64,000 nucleotides of DNA from Gaiellasilicea sp963806955 (GCA_963806955.1 CAWDZG010000002.1:1798001-1862000), one strand, 5' to 3'. Shown: positions 29,476-38,499, numbered from the stretch's first letter. Translations and numbers: made by a program. Notes: generated by a model from the letters alone, not told the origin.

Positions 29476-32400
29476 TTGATTCTCGTAGGCGTTCGCCGAA
29501 GCAATGGTGATGTCAGTCTTTCACCCTCCGACGTCACGGCCTTCCTCGCCTGCGAGCACCTGACGACGCTCTCGCTCCGCGCCGCGCGCGGCGAGATCGA
29601 GCGGCCCGAGGTCGAGGACGAGCAGCGCGACCTGATCTTCCGCAAGGGGCTCGAGCACGAGCAGCGCCTACCTCGAGACGCTCCGCGCCGAGGGCAAGTC
29701 CGTCGTCGAGATCGACACCGACGACCGCGACTGGGAGGCGCGCGCAGGCGCGCACGGTCGCGGCGATGGAGGCCGGCGTCGACGTCGTCTACCAGGGCGT
29801 CTTCGCCCACGACGGCTGGCGCGGCGTCGCCGACTTCCTCCTCCGCCGGCCGGACGGCGTCTACGAGGCGCTCGACACCAAGCTCGCGCGCTCGTCCAAG
29901 CCCGCCTACATCCTCCAGCTCCTCTTCTACGACGAGCAGCTCGCGCGGATCCAGGGGCCGGCCGACCGGCAGATCCACGTCCTGCTCGGCTCCGGCGAGC
30001 GGCAGTCCTTCGACCCGCGCGAGTTCGCCGCCTACTACCGGCGCGTCCGCTCGCGGCTCGAGCGGTTCGTCGCCGACCCGCCGCCGACCGAGCCCTACCC
30101 GGTCGACCACTGCGGCATCTGCGACTTCAAGCCGCTCTGCGACGCGCACTGGGACGCGGTCGACCACCTCTCGCGCGTCGCCGGGCTCTACCGGACGCAG
30201 ATCGAGAAGCTCGCCGCCGCCGGGATCACGACGCTCGCCGCGCTCGGCCGCGCGCCCGCCGAGCCGGTGCCGGCCGGGGTCAGCCCCGACACCTGGGCGA
30301 AGCTGCGCGAGCAGGCCGAGCTGCAGCTCCGCCGCCGCGAGACCGGCGTCGACGAGTACCGCCTGCTCGAGCCGAAGCCCGAGGCCGGCTTCGCGCTCCT
30401 GCCCGAGCCCTCGCCCGGCGACCTCTTCTTCGACTTCGAGGGCAACCCGTTCTGGGACAAGGACGGCTGGCTCGAGTACCTCTGGGGGATCCTCGACGTC
30501 GACGGCGACTTCACGCCGCTGCACGCGCACGACCACGACAGCGAGCGCGCCGCTTCGAGCAGTTCGTCGACCTCGTCCACGCGCGCCTGCGCGAGCACCC
30601 CGACCTGCACGTCTACCACTACGCCGCCTACGAGATCACCGCGCTCAAGCGGCTGATGGGCCGCTACGGCACGCGCGAGGCCGAGCTCGACGACCTGCTC
30701 CGCCGCGGCGTCTTCGTCGACCTCTACAAGGTCGTCCGCAACGGCCTCCGCGCCTCGCGCCCCGGCTACGGGCTCAAGGAGCTCGAGGCACTTCCTCGAC
30801 TTCGAGCGCGCAGGCGGAGGTGAAGGACGGCGGCACCTCGATCGTGATCTTCGAGCAGTGGATGCAGACCGGCGAGCAGGCGCTGCTCGACCAGATCGAC
30901 GCCTACAACCGCGAGGACTGCATCGCGACGCGCCTGCTGCGCGACTGGCTGCTCGAGCTGCGCGCCGAGGCGCTCGCGCGGTTCGGGCCGTTCCCCGAGG
31001 CCGGAGCCCGAGGAGCCGCGGCCCGTCCGCGAGGAGAAGCTCGAGCGCGCGGAGCTACGGGACGAGCTGCTCGGCGCCGGGCGAGGAGCTCGCCGCGCAC
31101 GTGCTCGACTACCACGACCGCGAGCGCAAGCCCGTCTGGTGGGCCTTCTTCGACCGGATGGAGCAGACGCCCGAGGAGCTGCACGACGACCCGGAGGCGA
31201 TCAGCGGCCTGACGCAGGTCGGCGAGCCCGAGCGCGTCGACCGCTCCTGGGCCTACACGCTCAGCTACCCGGCGCAGGAGCACAAGATCGGCGAGGGCCA
31301 GTCGACGGCCGACCGCGCGACGGGCAAGGGCCCAGGCTCGATCACCGGCGTCGACCGCGACGAGCGGCGGCTCGTGCTCAAGCGCGGGCAAGTCGTTCGA
31401 GGGCGTGCCGCTGCCGGAGGCGATCGTCCCGAAGAGCGCCTACCTGACGCCGAGCCAGGAGGACGCGCTGATGCGGCTCGGCCGCTCGCTCCTCGCCGGC
31501 GACCGCCGCTACCCGGCGCTCGAGTCGGTGCTGCGGCGCGAGCCGTTCGACCGGCCGGTGCAGACGGGCGACCTCGAGGAGATGAAGGCGCTCGTCCGCT
31601 CGCTCGACGGCCGCCACCTCGTGATCCAGGGGCCGCCCGGCTCGGGCAAGACGTGGACGTCCGGGCGCCTGATCGCCGACCTGATCTCGGCCGGCAAGCG
31701 CGTCGGCGTCGCCTCGACGAGCCACAAGGCGATCCACAACCTCGTCGCGGCGGTCGAGGAGGCGGCGGACGAGCTCGGGCTCGACTTCCGCGGCCTGAAG
31801 AAGGCGAGCGGCGGCAACCCGGAGTCGTTCTACGAGGGCACGCGGGTCGAGAACGTCACCGACGCCGAGGACTGCGTCGACTGCGACCTCGCCGCCGGCA
31901 CGGCGTGGCTCTTCTCGCACGAGCAGCACGACGGCACGCTCGACTACCTCTTCATCGACGAGGCCGGGCAGGTCTCGCTCGCCGACGCGCTCGCGATGGG
32001 GACGGCCGCGCGCAACCTCGTCCTCGTCGGCGACCCGCTCCAGCTCGACCAGGTGCTGCAGGGCACCCATCCCGGCGGCAGCGAGGCGTCGGTGCTGAAG
32101 CACCTGCTCGGCGACGACGCGACCGTGCCGCCCGACCGCGGCCTCTTCCTCGAGCGCACGTTCCGGCTGCACCCGGACGTCTGCGGCTACATCTCGGAGG
32201 AGTTCTACGAGGGGCGGCTCGCGCCGGCCGAGGTCGCGCGCGGGCGGACGACGCCGTTCGGGACGGGGCTGCGCTACGTCGAGGTGCCGCACACCGGCAA
32301 CCGGCAGGAGTCGCGCGAGGAGGTCGAGGCGGTGCGCGCCGAGGTCGAGCGGCTGCGGGCGGCGGGCGTGACCGACGTGCTCGTCGTCGCGCCCTACAAC

Positions 32401-32700
32401 GTGCAGGTGAACGCGCTCAAGGAGGCGCTGCCGGGCGTGCGCGTCGGCACGGTGGACAAGTTCCAGGGGCAGGAGGCGGACGTCGTCCTCTACTCGCTGG
32501 CGAGCTCGAGCGGGGAGGACGTCCCGCGCGGGCTCGAGTTCCTGCTCTCGCGCAACCGGCTCAACGTCGCGATCTCGCGGGCGCGCTGCCTCGCGTACCT
32601 CGTGTGCTCGCCGCGGCTGCTCGAGGTGAACGCGCGGACGATCGAGCAGATGCGGCTCGCGAACGCGCTGTGCCGGTTCGTCGAGTTGGCACACAACTGA
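29476..32700 (+). CDS. TM0106-type RecB-like nuclease fused to SF1 (UPF1/DNA2-like) helicase, frame-broken
   Basis: About 1,070 residues. N-terminal RecB-like PD-(D/E)XK domain: LACEHLTTLSL, then YEALDTKLARSSKPAYILQL (D and the Q/K motif) and a Cys-rich HCGICDFKPLC like Cas4-type nucleases. Middle RNase-H-like exonuclease signature DLFFDFEGNPF and YNREDCIATRLLRDWL. C-terminal helicase with Walker A IQGPPGSGKTWTS, DEAGQ Walker B, VDKFQGQEADVVLYS and LSRNRLNVAISRARC. At least seven indels, mostly one extra base (29668, 30791, 30810, 31003, 31082, 31389). The helicase half is uninterrupted. Start is uncertain; TTG 29476 is the first in-frame candidate before the conserved SPSDVTAFL. Confidence 0.8.
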
Positions 32701-32737
32701 CGCAGACACGTGACAGGTTCTCTGCTTCGCTTCCGCT

Positions 32738-33115
32738 GTGGGCGTCGAGGAGATCGTCGAGCGGCTCGAGCTGAACTTCATGTCGGCGGGCGTCTGTCTT
32801 CCCTGCCTGACCTTCGTCGCGTTTCCGCTCGATTCCGGCGACGAGCGCCGCGCGCGGCACGTGGCAGGCCGGATCACGCCCGACCTGTGGGCGGAAGGGC
32901 TCGAGCTGACGACGATGCTCGCGCTCGAGGAGGCGCGGCGCGATCAGGTGCCCGGCGCGACTGCCGCGCTCGAGGACGTTCGCCGTCACGGCCCTCGGTC
33001 GGCCGTCGTGAAGGCGATCGTGTGGCGACTGGCGGAACAGATGGTCGAGGACATCCGGAGACGACAAGTCAGAGCGAGCCGAGTGGCGCGAGCGCTCGAA
33101 CCGGCTGGCCCGTAA
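32738..33115 (+). CDS. Hypothetical protein, 125 aa
   Basis: GTG 32738. Begins VEEIVERLELNFMSAGVCLP, with two Cys (CLPC) and then an acidic helical body ending in Arg-rich basic residues. No known domain. It starts 37 bp after the nuclease-helicase stop on the same strand and has no frame break. The C-terminus overlaps the convergent toxin gene by about 47 bp, which casts some doubt on its last residues. Confidence 0.5.
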   Translation: MGVEEIVERLELNFMSAGVCLPCLTFVAFPLDSGDERRARHVAGRITPDLWAEGLELTTMLALEEARRDQVPGATAALEDVRRHGPRSAVVKAIVWRLAEQMVEDIRRRQVRASRVARALEPAGP

Positions 33116-33445
33116 CCGCGGCGATCAGCTCGAAGTCGCGGTCGTAGTGCAGCACCGGGAGCTCGGCGAGCTCGCGCGGCGGCGATCAGGAGATCGACCG
33201 CGCCGGCATCGCCGGCTCGAGCGCCGAGCTCGTCGCACACCCGATCGCCCACGGTGCTCTCTCAGCCCGGAGAGCTCGTCGTGCATGTCGACGAAGTCGG
33301 CGTGATCCCGGCTCGTTCGCAGCAGCTCCAGACGAACCATGGCGCACGTCGCGACGGAGCCTTCGTCGAGCTGCGCGCGAACCGGCTGCGACGCGGGCGT
33401 CTTGCCTCGGTTCGTCCAGGCGCTCGTGTCGGCGAGCTCGATCAG
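33069..33445 (-). CDS. PIN-domain toxin (VapC-like)
   Basis: PIN ribonuclease fold: first acidic residue in LIELADTSAWTN, Glu in VRLELLRTSRDH, and the late Asp pair AVDLLIAA and HYDRDFELIAAV. About 125 residues. Start reads CTG 33445, but a single missing A would give ATG overlapping the antitoxin stop as ATGA, the usual VapBC arrangement. Further indels are needed near 33180 and 33250. VapC toxins cut tRNA or rRNA; the antitoxin is encoded just upstream on the same strand. Confidence 0.72.
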
Positions 33446-33628
33446 TCGCCCAGGCGCGCCGACGCTCTTCCTCGGTGTAGGCCGAGAAGTCGCGCGCGGC
33501 GAGGCGCCGCAGCTTCTCGACCGACGTCTCGAGCGCGCGGTGCACGGTGTCGGTGGTGCCGTCGAGCCGAGCACGTCGCGCGTCGCGCCGAGGTCGAGAT
33601 CGAGGTTGAGGGAGGTGCGCTTGACCAC
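33442..33628 (-). CDS. VapB-like antitoxin, frame-broken
   Basis: From GTG 33628: VKRTSLNLDLDL, the start of a ribbon-helix-helix antitoxin of the type 'R-T-S-L-N-L', then VLG, TDTVHRALETSVEKL and SAYTEEERRRAW after a one-base deletion near 33555. About 62 residues. The stop overlaps the toxin start region. Expected to bind and silence both the toxin and the promoter. Confidence 0.65.
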
Positions 33629-33723
33629 GTGCGTACGATAGCGATCTGACGAGGCATACGCAATCGTCCGAATCGGACATATCGTCGAGGCGATGCCTGA
33701 CGCGACGATGAAGCCTCACGACC

Positions 33724-33961
33724 GTGCCTGCAATCCACATCCGGACGTCGACGTGCTGATCGCCACCCTGAAAGAGGTCGCGCGCGCGAACAGCCGCTCG
33801 CTCAACGCGGACTCGTCGCCGTGCTCGAAGAGCGCGCGGCGCGCCACCGGCAGCAGGGCGAGATGACGCGCCGGCTCGCCGAGATCGCGGCCCGGGTGCG
33901 CCTGCCGCCCGATGCGCCGAAGCCGGAGGATCTGATCCGCGCCGACCGTGACAGCCGGTAG
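33724..33961 (+). CDS. FitA-like ribbon-helix-helix antitoxin, frame-broken
   Basis: From GTG 33724: VPAIHIR, the FitA/VapB-type opening, then after indels near 33745 and 33817, IATLKEVARANSRSLNA and VLEERAARHRQQGEMTRRLAE, ending IRADRDSR. About 80 residues. Stop TAG at 33959-33961 overlaps the toxin start (GTG 33948). Divergent from the VapBC pair across a short region that contains the inverted repeat GTCCG-AAT-CGGAC at 33666-33678. Confidence 0.65.
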
Positions 33962-34353
33962 CCCGGTCGTCCTCGATGCGAGCGTGCTCGTCCGTGCGGT
34001 GATCGAGCCGAGAGGCGCCGGCGCGGAATGGGTCGCGTCCGTCGACCGCGGCGCCGTCGAAGGGCACACGGCGGCGCTCGCGTTCACGGAGACGGCGAAC
34101 GCGCTCCTCGTCTACGTCCGAGCGGACGCGCTGAGCTACGCCGACGCGGTCGCGGCGCTCGATGTGCTCGGCCGCGTTCCGCTCCGAGTGCACGGCGCCG
34201 AGCTCGCGCCTGCCGCCCTCGGCATGCGCACGACCTCGGGCTCTCGGCCTACGACGGCACCTACGCCGCGCTCGCCGATGCGCGGACGCACGTCTCGTCA
34301 CGGCCGACCGCCGACTCGCCGCGGCGGTCGGAGACGCAGAGCTGCTCGCCTAG
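33948..34353 (+). CDS. PIN-domain toxin (FitB/VapC-like), frame-broken
   Basis: GTG 33948: GSPVVLDASVLVRAVIEP gives the first PIN Asp; FTETANALLVYV supplies the Glu; after indels near 34222 and 34297, HDLGLSAYDGTYAALAD and RLVTADRRLAAAV give the last acidic residues. About 135 residues. Start overlaps the antitoxin stop by 14 bp, standard for toxin-antitoxin pairs. Next to a second, divergent pair; two PIN pairs back to back at the edge of the island. Confidence 0.72.
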
Positions 34354-34356
34354 AAG

Positions 34357-34572
34357 TCAGTCGCCGCTGTCGTACTTGAACGAGATCGCGAGGCGCACGC
34401 GGTAGTTCGTCACCTTGCCGTTCTCGATCGTCACATCCTGGCGCGTCACCTCGGCGACCCGCAGGTCGCGCACGGTCTTTGCGGCGGTCTCCACGGCCGT
34501 CCTCGCGGCGGCCTCCCACCCCTCGGTGCTGACGCCGATCACCTCGGTCACCCGATAGACGCTGTCGGACAT
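34357..34572 (-). CDS. Dodecin family flavin-binding protein
   Basis: 71 residues: MSDSVYRVTEVIGVSTEGWE, AARTAVETAAKTVRDL and VTNYRVRLAISFKYDSGD, the three-strand/one-helix dodecin fold that assembles into 12-mers storing FMN, riboflavin or CoA. Start ATG 34572 is set by GGAAGGAG about 8 nt upstream; the family length is about 70 residues, confirming this start over longer frames. Its stop lies 3 bp past the stop of the convergent PIN toxin gene. Monocistronic. Confidence 0.93.
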   Translation of the reverse strand: MSDSVYRVTEVIGVSTEGWEAAARTAVETAAKTVRDLRVAEVTRQDVTIENGKVTNYRVRLAISFKYDSGD

Positions 34573-34604
34573 GCGCTCCACTCCTTCCGCTTGGACGACT
34601 CTCC

Positions 34605-34621
34605 GGTGACAACCTGTCACC
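34605..34621. promoter_or_regulatory. Perfect inverted repeat GGTGACA-ACC-TGTCACC
   Basis: Seven-bp arms around a 3-bp spacer, in the 162-bp divergent gap between dodecin and the secreted protein gene. Size and symmetry suit a dimeric repressor operator. No regulator gene is adjacent. Confidence 0.5.
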
Positions 34622-34734
34622 AACGCCGCCCACGTGCAACGAGGACGGTTCCAAACGGCATTGTCACGAGTCATTCGTTACGCTCGCCCGCGGTGCTGCG
34701 GCGTCCGCTGCGGCACGAGGAACAAGGGGGTTTC

Positions 34735-35545
34735 ATGCGGAGGTACTTCACACGGCTGTCGCTTGGCGCGGCCGGGCTGGTCGCAGTAGCGGCGGTCGTT
34801 TTCGTCGGCACGGCCGTTGCGGCAACGGTGATCGTGACGCAGAACTCGTCCAGCTGGCACATGCTCGACACACGGCCGGGCGGCACGGTCACGTTCACGG
34901 AGGCGTACGGCGCTCCGGCCGGGCTCGGCTCGGGCTCGCTCGAGCTGAAGACGGACAACGACGACGGCGGCAAAGGCGGACTACTTCACGCTCGCGCACC
35001 AGGGCACGCCGATCACGAGCGTGACCGATCTCGGCTACTGGACGTACCAGCCGGTGACCGGCCAGACGCCGATCGCGGCGGCGTCGTACCAGCTCCAGCT
35101 CGACCTGAACGGCGACGGGACGGGCGGGTTCACGACGATGGTGTTCGAGCCGTACCAGAACCCGGCGCAGGGACCGCTCGTCCCGGCGACGTGGCAGCAG
35201 TGGGACGTCGACACGGGACTGCTGTGGTCGAGCCGTAGCTTCAGCGAGGGCACGTGCACGCTCGTCGCGGGTGCGGGCGGTCCGCCGCTCTACACGCTGG
35301 CGCAGCTGCAGGCGATGTGCCCGGCTGCCGTCGTGCTCGGGATCGGCGTCAACGTCGGTTCCTTCAACCCGGGCTGGACGGTCGCGACGGACGGCGTCCA
35401 GTTCAACGACACGACCTACGACTTCGAAGTCGGCAAGCGGCCGGCGACGAAGGACGAGTGCAAGGACGGCGGCTGGATGACGTTCAACGACCCGTCGTTC
35501 AAGAACCAGGGCGACTGCGTCAGCTACGCCAACAACGGCAAGTAG
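34735..35545 (+). CDS. Secreted protein of unknown function, one frame break
   Basis: ATG 34735 follows an AAGGGGG box. Signal peptide LGAAGLVAVAAVVFVGTAVA with an AVA-AT junction. The mature part is beta-rich: NSSSWHMLDTRPGGTVTF, then GYWTYQPVTG and YQLQLDLNGDGTGGFTT, ending with Cys-containing KDECKDGGWMTFNDPSFKNQ, a tail seen in many actinobacterial exported proteins where a CKxGG(W/Y) motif ends the chain. One extra G near 34975 breaks the frame. About 270 residues. Function unknown; probably extracellular. Confidence 0.72.
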
Positions 35546-35556
35546 CGGCGCACCAC

Positions 35557-35584
35557 GGGCCGGGGAGCAACCGCTCCCCGGCCC
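35557..35584. terminator. Bidirectional hairpin terminator
   Basis: Perfect 12-bp GC stem GGGCCGGGGAGC / GCTCCCCGGCCC with an AACC loop, lying exactly between the convergent secreted protein gene and the DUF1361 gene (whose stop begins at 35585). No clear U tract; position and strength argue for transcription termination on both strands. Confidence 0.75.
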
Positions 35585-36238
35585 TCACTCCCGCTCGAGC
35601 TCGAGCTGCAGGTCGGCGAAGGCGTAGACGACGAGATAGCCGACGAGCAGGAAACCGGTGAGCCCGACGAGCGCCTCGGCCATCCTCAACGGCACGTCGG
35701 AGAGCTGGTCGTTGATCACCTCTGCCACCCGGACCGGGTGCAGCAGCGCGTCCCAGCTGTTGAAGCGGAGGAAGCGGCCCACGTAGACGCCGCCGCTCGC
35801 GAGGCCGAGCGCGCCGAGGACGCCGAGCCAGGCCACTCGGCTGCCATAGGCGCGGCGCACGATCAGCTGCACGAGGTAGAGCGACGCGAAGCCGAGCAGG
35901 AGCCCCGTCCACGCGAACGCGGACAGCATCAGCGCGTCGTACCAGAGCGGCGCCGGGCCTTCACCGAGGTGGATGAAGTCGGTCAGCAGGTAGGGGGCGT
36001 TCGGGAAGAAGAGCAGCCACGGGACGAGCAGCGCCCACACGCCGAGGTCGACGCCGCGCCGCGCGCGGGCGTACGCGGCGATCGCGAAGACGAGCGGCAC
36101 CCAGGCCAGCATCAGGTTCCAGTCGAGGAAGCGGTAGTACGCATCGCCGGTCTCCCGCGTCCGGATCTCCACCAGGGCGACGCAGAGCACGGACGCCGCC
36201 AGCAGCGTTCCGATCGCGAGCGTGCGCCGGGCGTGCAT
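35585..36238 (-). CDS. DUF1361 integral membrane protein
   Basis: 217 residues with about seven hydrophobic helices. Family features: NLMLAWVPLVFA, LLVPWLLFFPNAPYLLTDFIHL and the conserved WYDALMLSAFAWTGLLLG. DUF1361 proteins are membrane proteins of unknown function. ATG 36238 begins MHARRTLAIG. The gene follows the HExxH protein gene by 10 bp on the same strand, so both may be transcribed together. Confidence 0.85.
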   Translation of the reverse strand: MHARRTLAIGTLLAASVLCVALVEIRTRETGDAYYRFLDWNLMLAWVPLVFAIAAYARARRGVDLGVWALLVPWLLFFPNAPYLLTDFIHLGEGPAPLWYDALMLSAFAWTGLLLGFASLYLVQLIVRRAYGSRVAWLGVLGALGLASGGVYVGRFLRFNSWDALLHPVRVAEVINDQLSDVPLRMAEALVGLTGFLLVGYLVVYAFADLQLELERE

Positions 36239-36248
36239 CCCGTCGACT

Positions 36249-37145
36249 CTAGGGAAAGCGGTTGCTGCCGGGGTTCAGGTCGAGCGTGCCGCCGTCCCGG
36301 CAGGCTGCGGGGACGAGGTAGGCGGGCGAGGCGCGGGCGAAGGTCGCGTTCTCCGCCAGCTGCTGGCTCATCATCCGCGCCGCCGTCGACTCCGAGAGGC
36401 CGAGCCGCCGGCCGAGCTCGACGCCGCTCTGGAACGCGTAGCAATTCGTGACACCCTCGTTCCGCTCGCCGCGCAGGTGCCAGGCCTCGTGCGCGAGCAC
36501 GGCGATCGCGCGCGCGGTCTGGCCGAAGGGGCCCTCGTCGCCCTCGAACGCGAGCCGGTAGAGGCGGAAGCAGATCGCCGGTGTCAGCAGCGCGTTCGTG
36601 CCCCCGACCTCGGCGATCCCGTCCGCGTGCTGGACGACGCCGACCGCCTTGCCCTCGTCGTCGCAGCGGATGCGGGCGGGATGGCCGGCGATCCGGGCCG
36701 CCTCGGCGGAGAGGCGCGCCTCCGTGCGGGCGCGGTCGTCCGCGCCGACGTCCGACCAGCCGCGGGCGGGGAGGAGGACGAAGAGGACGAGCGCGAGCAG
36801 CGCGAGCAGGACGACGCCCTCGAGCCCGGGCAGGCGCGCGGACGGCGCCGGTTCCGCAGGCGCAGGCTCGCCCCGGCCGAGCCAGACGTCGAAGCCCTCG
36901 ATCCGTGCCAGCACCGGCTCGCGCCACTGCGCCCCGCCGTAGCGCTCCAGGTCGACCTGCTGCGGCGCCCGGCCGCGCGGTCCGCGCGGCAGGCCACGCT
37001 CCCGCCAGCCGGCGACGAGGAACTGCAGCTCCAGCGCTGCGAAGACGAGGAAGACGAGCCAGGGTGGGATGAAGCTGCGCAGCCCGGGGACGAGAAACCA
37101 GGCGAAGACGAGCACGATCGCCGCGATCCGCAGGCGCCGCTCCAT
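36249..37145 (-). CDS. Membrane protein with HEAWH metallopeptidase-like motif
   Basis: 298 residues from ATG 37145. An N-terminal helix pair (about residues 8-45) and a third helix near 115-135 (GVVLLALLALVLFVLLPA) precede an extracytoplasmic or soluble domain with AIAVLAHEAWHLRGERNEG at about residue 217: HExxH followed by an Asn-Glu-rich helix (NEGVTNCYAFQSG). The HExxH and a later Glu suggest a zincin-like site. No family name can be given with confidence. Overlap is absent, spacing to the DUF1361 gene is 10 bp. Peptidase activity is inference from the motif. Confidence 0.65.
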   Translation of the reverse strand: MERRLRIAAIVLVFAWFLVPGLRSFIPPWLVFLVFAALELQFLVAGWRERGLPRGPRGRAPQQVDLERYGGAQWREPVLARIEGFDVWLGRGEPAPAEPAPSARLPGLEGVVLLALLALVLFVLLPARGWSDVGADDRARTEARLSAEAARIAGHPARIRCDDEGKAVGVVQHADGIAEVGGTNALLTPAICFRLYRLAFEGDEGPFGQTARAIAVLAHEAWHLRGERNEGVTNCYAFQSGVELGRRLGLSESTAARMMSQQLAENATFARASPAYLVPAACRDGGTLDLNPGSNRFP

Positions 37146-37245
37146 GCGCAGAACGTAGCGTCCCTGCACATTGCTGCTACCGTTGTCGCACGGTGTGCCA
37201 TCCGGCCCCGTGGAGATCTAGCTTCTCGTTCCTCCTTTCCAGGTT

Positions 37246-37270
37246 GTTCGAGGTCAGTTGCATCTCGAAC
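37246..37270 (+). promoter_or_regulatory. Leader hairpin of the DEAD-box helicase gene
   Basis: GTTCGAG and CTCGAAC form a 7-bp stem with an 11-nt loop, ending 28 nt before the start codon and just before the AAGGAG box at 37284. Cold-shock DEAD-box helicases are often controlled through structured leaders, so post-transcriptional control is possible (inference). Confidence 0.4.
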
Positions 37271-37297
37271 CTGTACGAAAACCAAGGAGTCGAACAC

Positions 37298-38485
37298 ATG
37301 TCTCAGTCTTTCCACGACCTCGGCGTCAGCGCGCCCGTGGTCAAGGTGCTCGAGAGCGCCGGTATCACCCATCCCTTTGCCATCCAGAACGCCGTCTTGC
37401 CGGACGCGCTCGCGGGCCTCGACGTGCTCGCCGAGTCGCCGACGGGCTCCGGCAAGACACTCGCTTTCGGCCTGCCGCTCGTCGAGCGCACGGCCGGCGC
37501 AAACGCCCGGCCCGCAGCGCTCGTGCTCACACCCACCCGCGAGCTCGCGCTGCAGGTGGCCGCCGACATCCGTCCGCTCGCGAAGGCCAAGGGCCTCCGC
37601 GTCGAGACGGTCTACGGCGGCGCGCCGATCGGCGCCCAGATGAGGCGGGCGCGCGACGCGCACGTCCTCGTCGCCACGCCCGGCCGCCTGACCGACCTGA
37701 TCGACCGGCGCGCCGTCTCGCTCGCCGACATCCGCGTCCTCGTCCTCGACGAGGCCGACCGGATGCTCGACATGGGCTTCAAGCCCCAGGTCGACCGGAT
37801 CCTCCGCACCGTCCCGACGAACCGGCAGACGATGCTCTTCAGCGCCACCTTCGCCGGTGCCGTCGCCGAGCTGGCGCGGAACTACACGGTTCGCGCCGTC
37901 CACGTTCGCGGCGAGCTGCCCGTCGAGGCCGAGCGCGGCGAGATCGACCACACCTTCGTCGCGGTCACGCACGAGGACAAGCTGGAGCGGCTCGTCGAGC
38001 AGCTGAACGCCGACCGCGGCCTCGCCCTCGTCTTCGTGCGCACCAAGCACGGGGCCGACAAGCTCGCCCGCAAGCTCGAGCGGCAGCATTCGATCAAGGC
38101 GGTCGCGATGCACGGCAACCTCTCCCAGAACCAGCGGGAGCGGGCGCTGCAGCAGTTCGAGTCGGGCCGCGTGACCACGCTCGTCGCGACCGACGTCGCC
38201 GCGCGCGGGCTCGACGTCGACGACATCACGCACGTGATCAACTTCGATCCGCCGCAGGGCGACAACGACTACGTCCACCGCGTCGGCCGCACGGGCCGCG
38301 CCGGGCGCAACGGCACCGGCGTCACCTTCGTGCTGCCCGACCAGCGCAGGGACGTCAGCGGCCTCGCGTCACGGCTCGGGCACGGCGCGCAGTTCGCCTC
38401 CTCCGGGATGGCGATCGCGACGCAGACCCGGCCGAAGCCGTCCGGCTCGGGCTCATCGGGCCAGCGCCGCCGCCGGCGCCGCTAG
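37298..38485 (+). CDS. DEAD-box ATP-dependent RNA helicase
   Basis: 395 residues. ATG 37298 with AAGGAG 8 nt upstream. All motifs present: Q motif SFHDLGVSAPVVKVLESAGI...PFAIQ, Walker A SPTGSGKT, PTRELA, TPGRL, DEAD in VLDEADRMLD near residue 151, SAT, then LVFVRTKHGADKLA, TDVAARGLD and HRVGRTGRAGR. The C-terminal tail is short and basic (SSGQRRRRRR), an RNA-binding tail typical of actinobacterial RhlE/CsdA-like proteins. Likely role in ribosome assembly or RNA decay; possibly cold-induced given its structured leader. Confidence 0.93.
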   Translation: MSQSFHDLGVSAPVVKVLESAGITHPFAIQNAVLPDALAGLDVLAESPTGSGKTLAFGLPLVERTAGANARPAALVLTPTRELALQVAADIRPLAKAKGLRVETVYGGAPIGAQMRRARDAHVLVATPGRLTDLIDRRAVSLADIRVLVLDEADRMLDMGFKPQVDRILRTVPTNRQTMLFSATFAGAVAELARNYTVRAVHVRGELPVEAERGEIDHTFVAVTHEDKLERLVEQLNADRGLALVFVRTKHGADKLARKLERQHSIKAVAMHGNLSQNQRERALQQFESGRVTTLVATDVAARGLDVDDITHVINFDPPQGDNDYVHRVGRTGRAGRNGTGVTFVLPDQRRDVSGLASRLGHGAQFASSGMAIATQTRPKPSGSGSSGQRRRRRR

Positions 38486-38499
38486 CTACCCGTCGGCCG

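Noticed and set aside
19084..31400. Programmed ribosomal frameshifting as an explanation of the frame breaks
   Set aside because: There are too many sites, no shared slippery heptamer or downstream structure is visible, and the same kind of break also occurs in housekeeping genes such as dnaE.
15265..34353. Prophage or integrative element
   Set aside because: No integrase, portal, capsid, terminase or transposase gene and no flanking direct repeats were seen.
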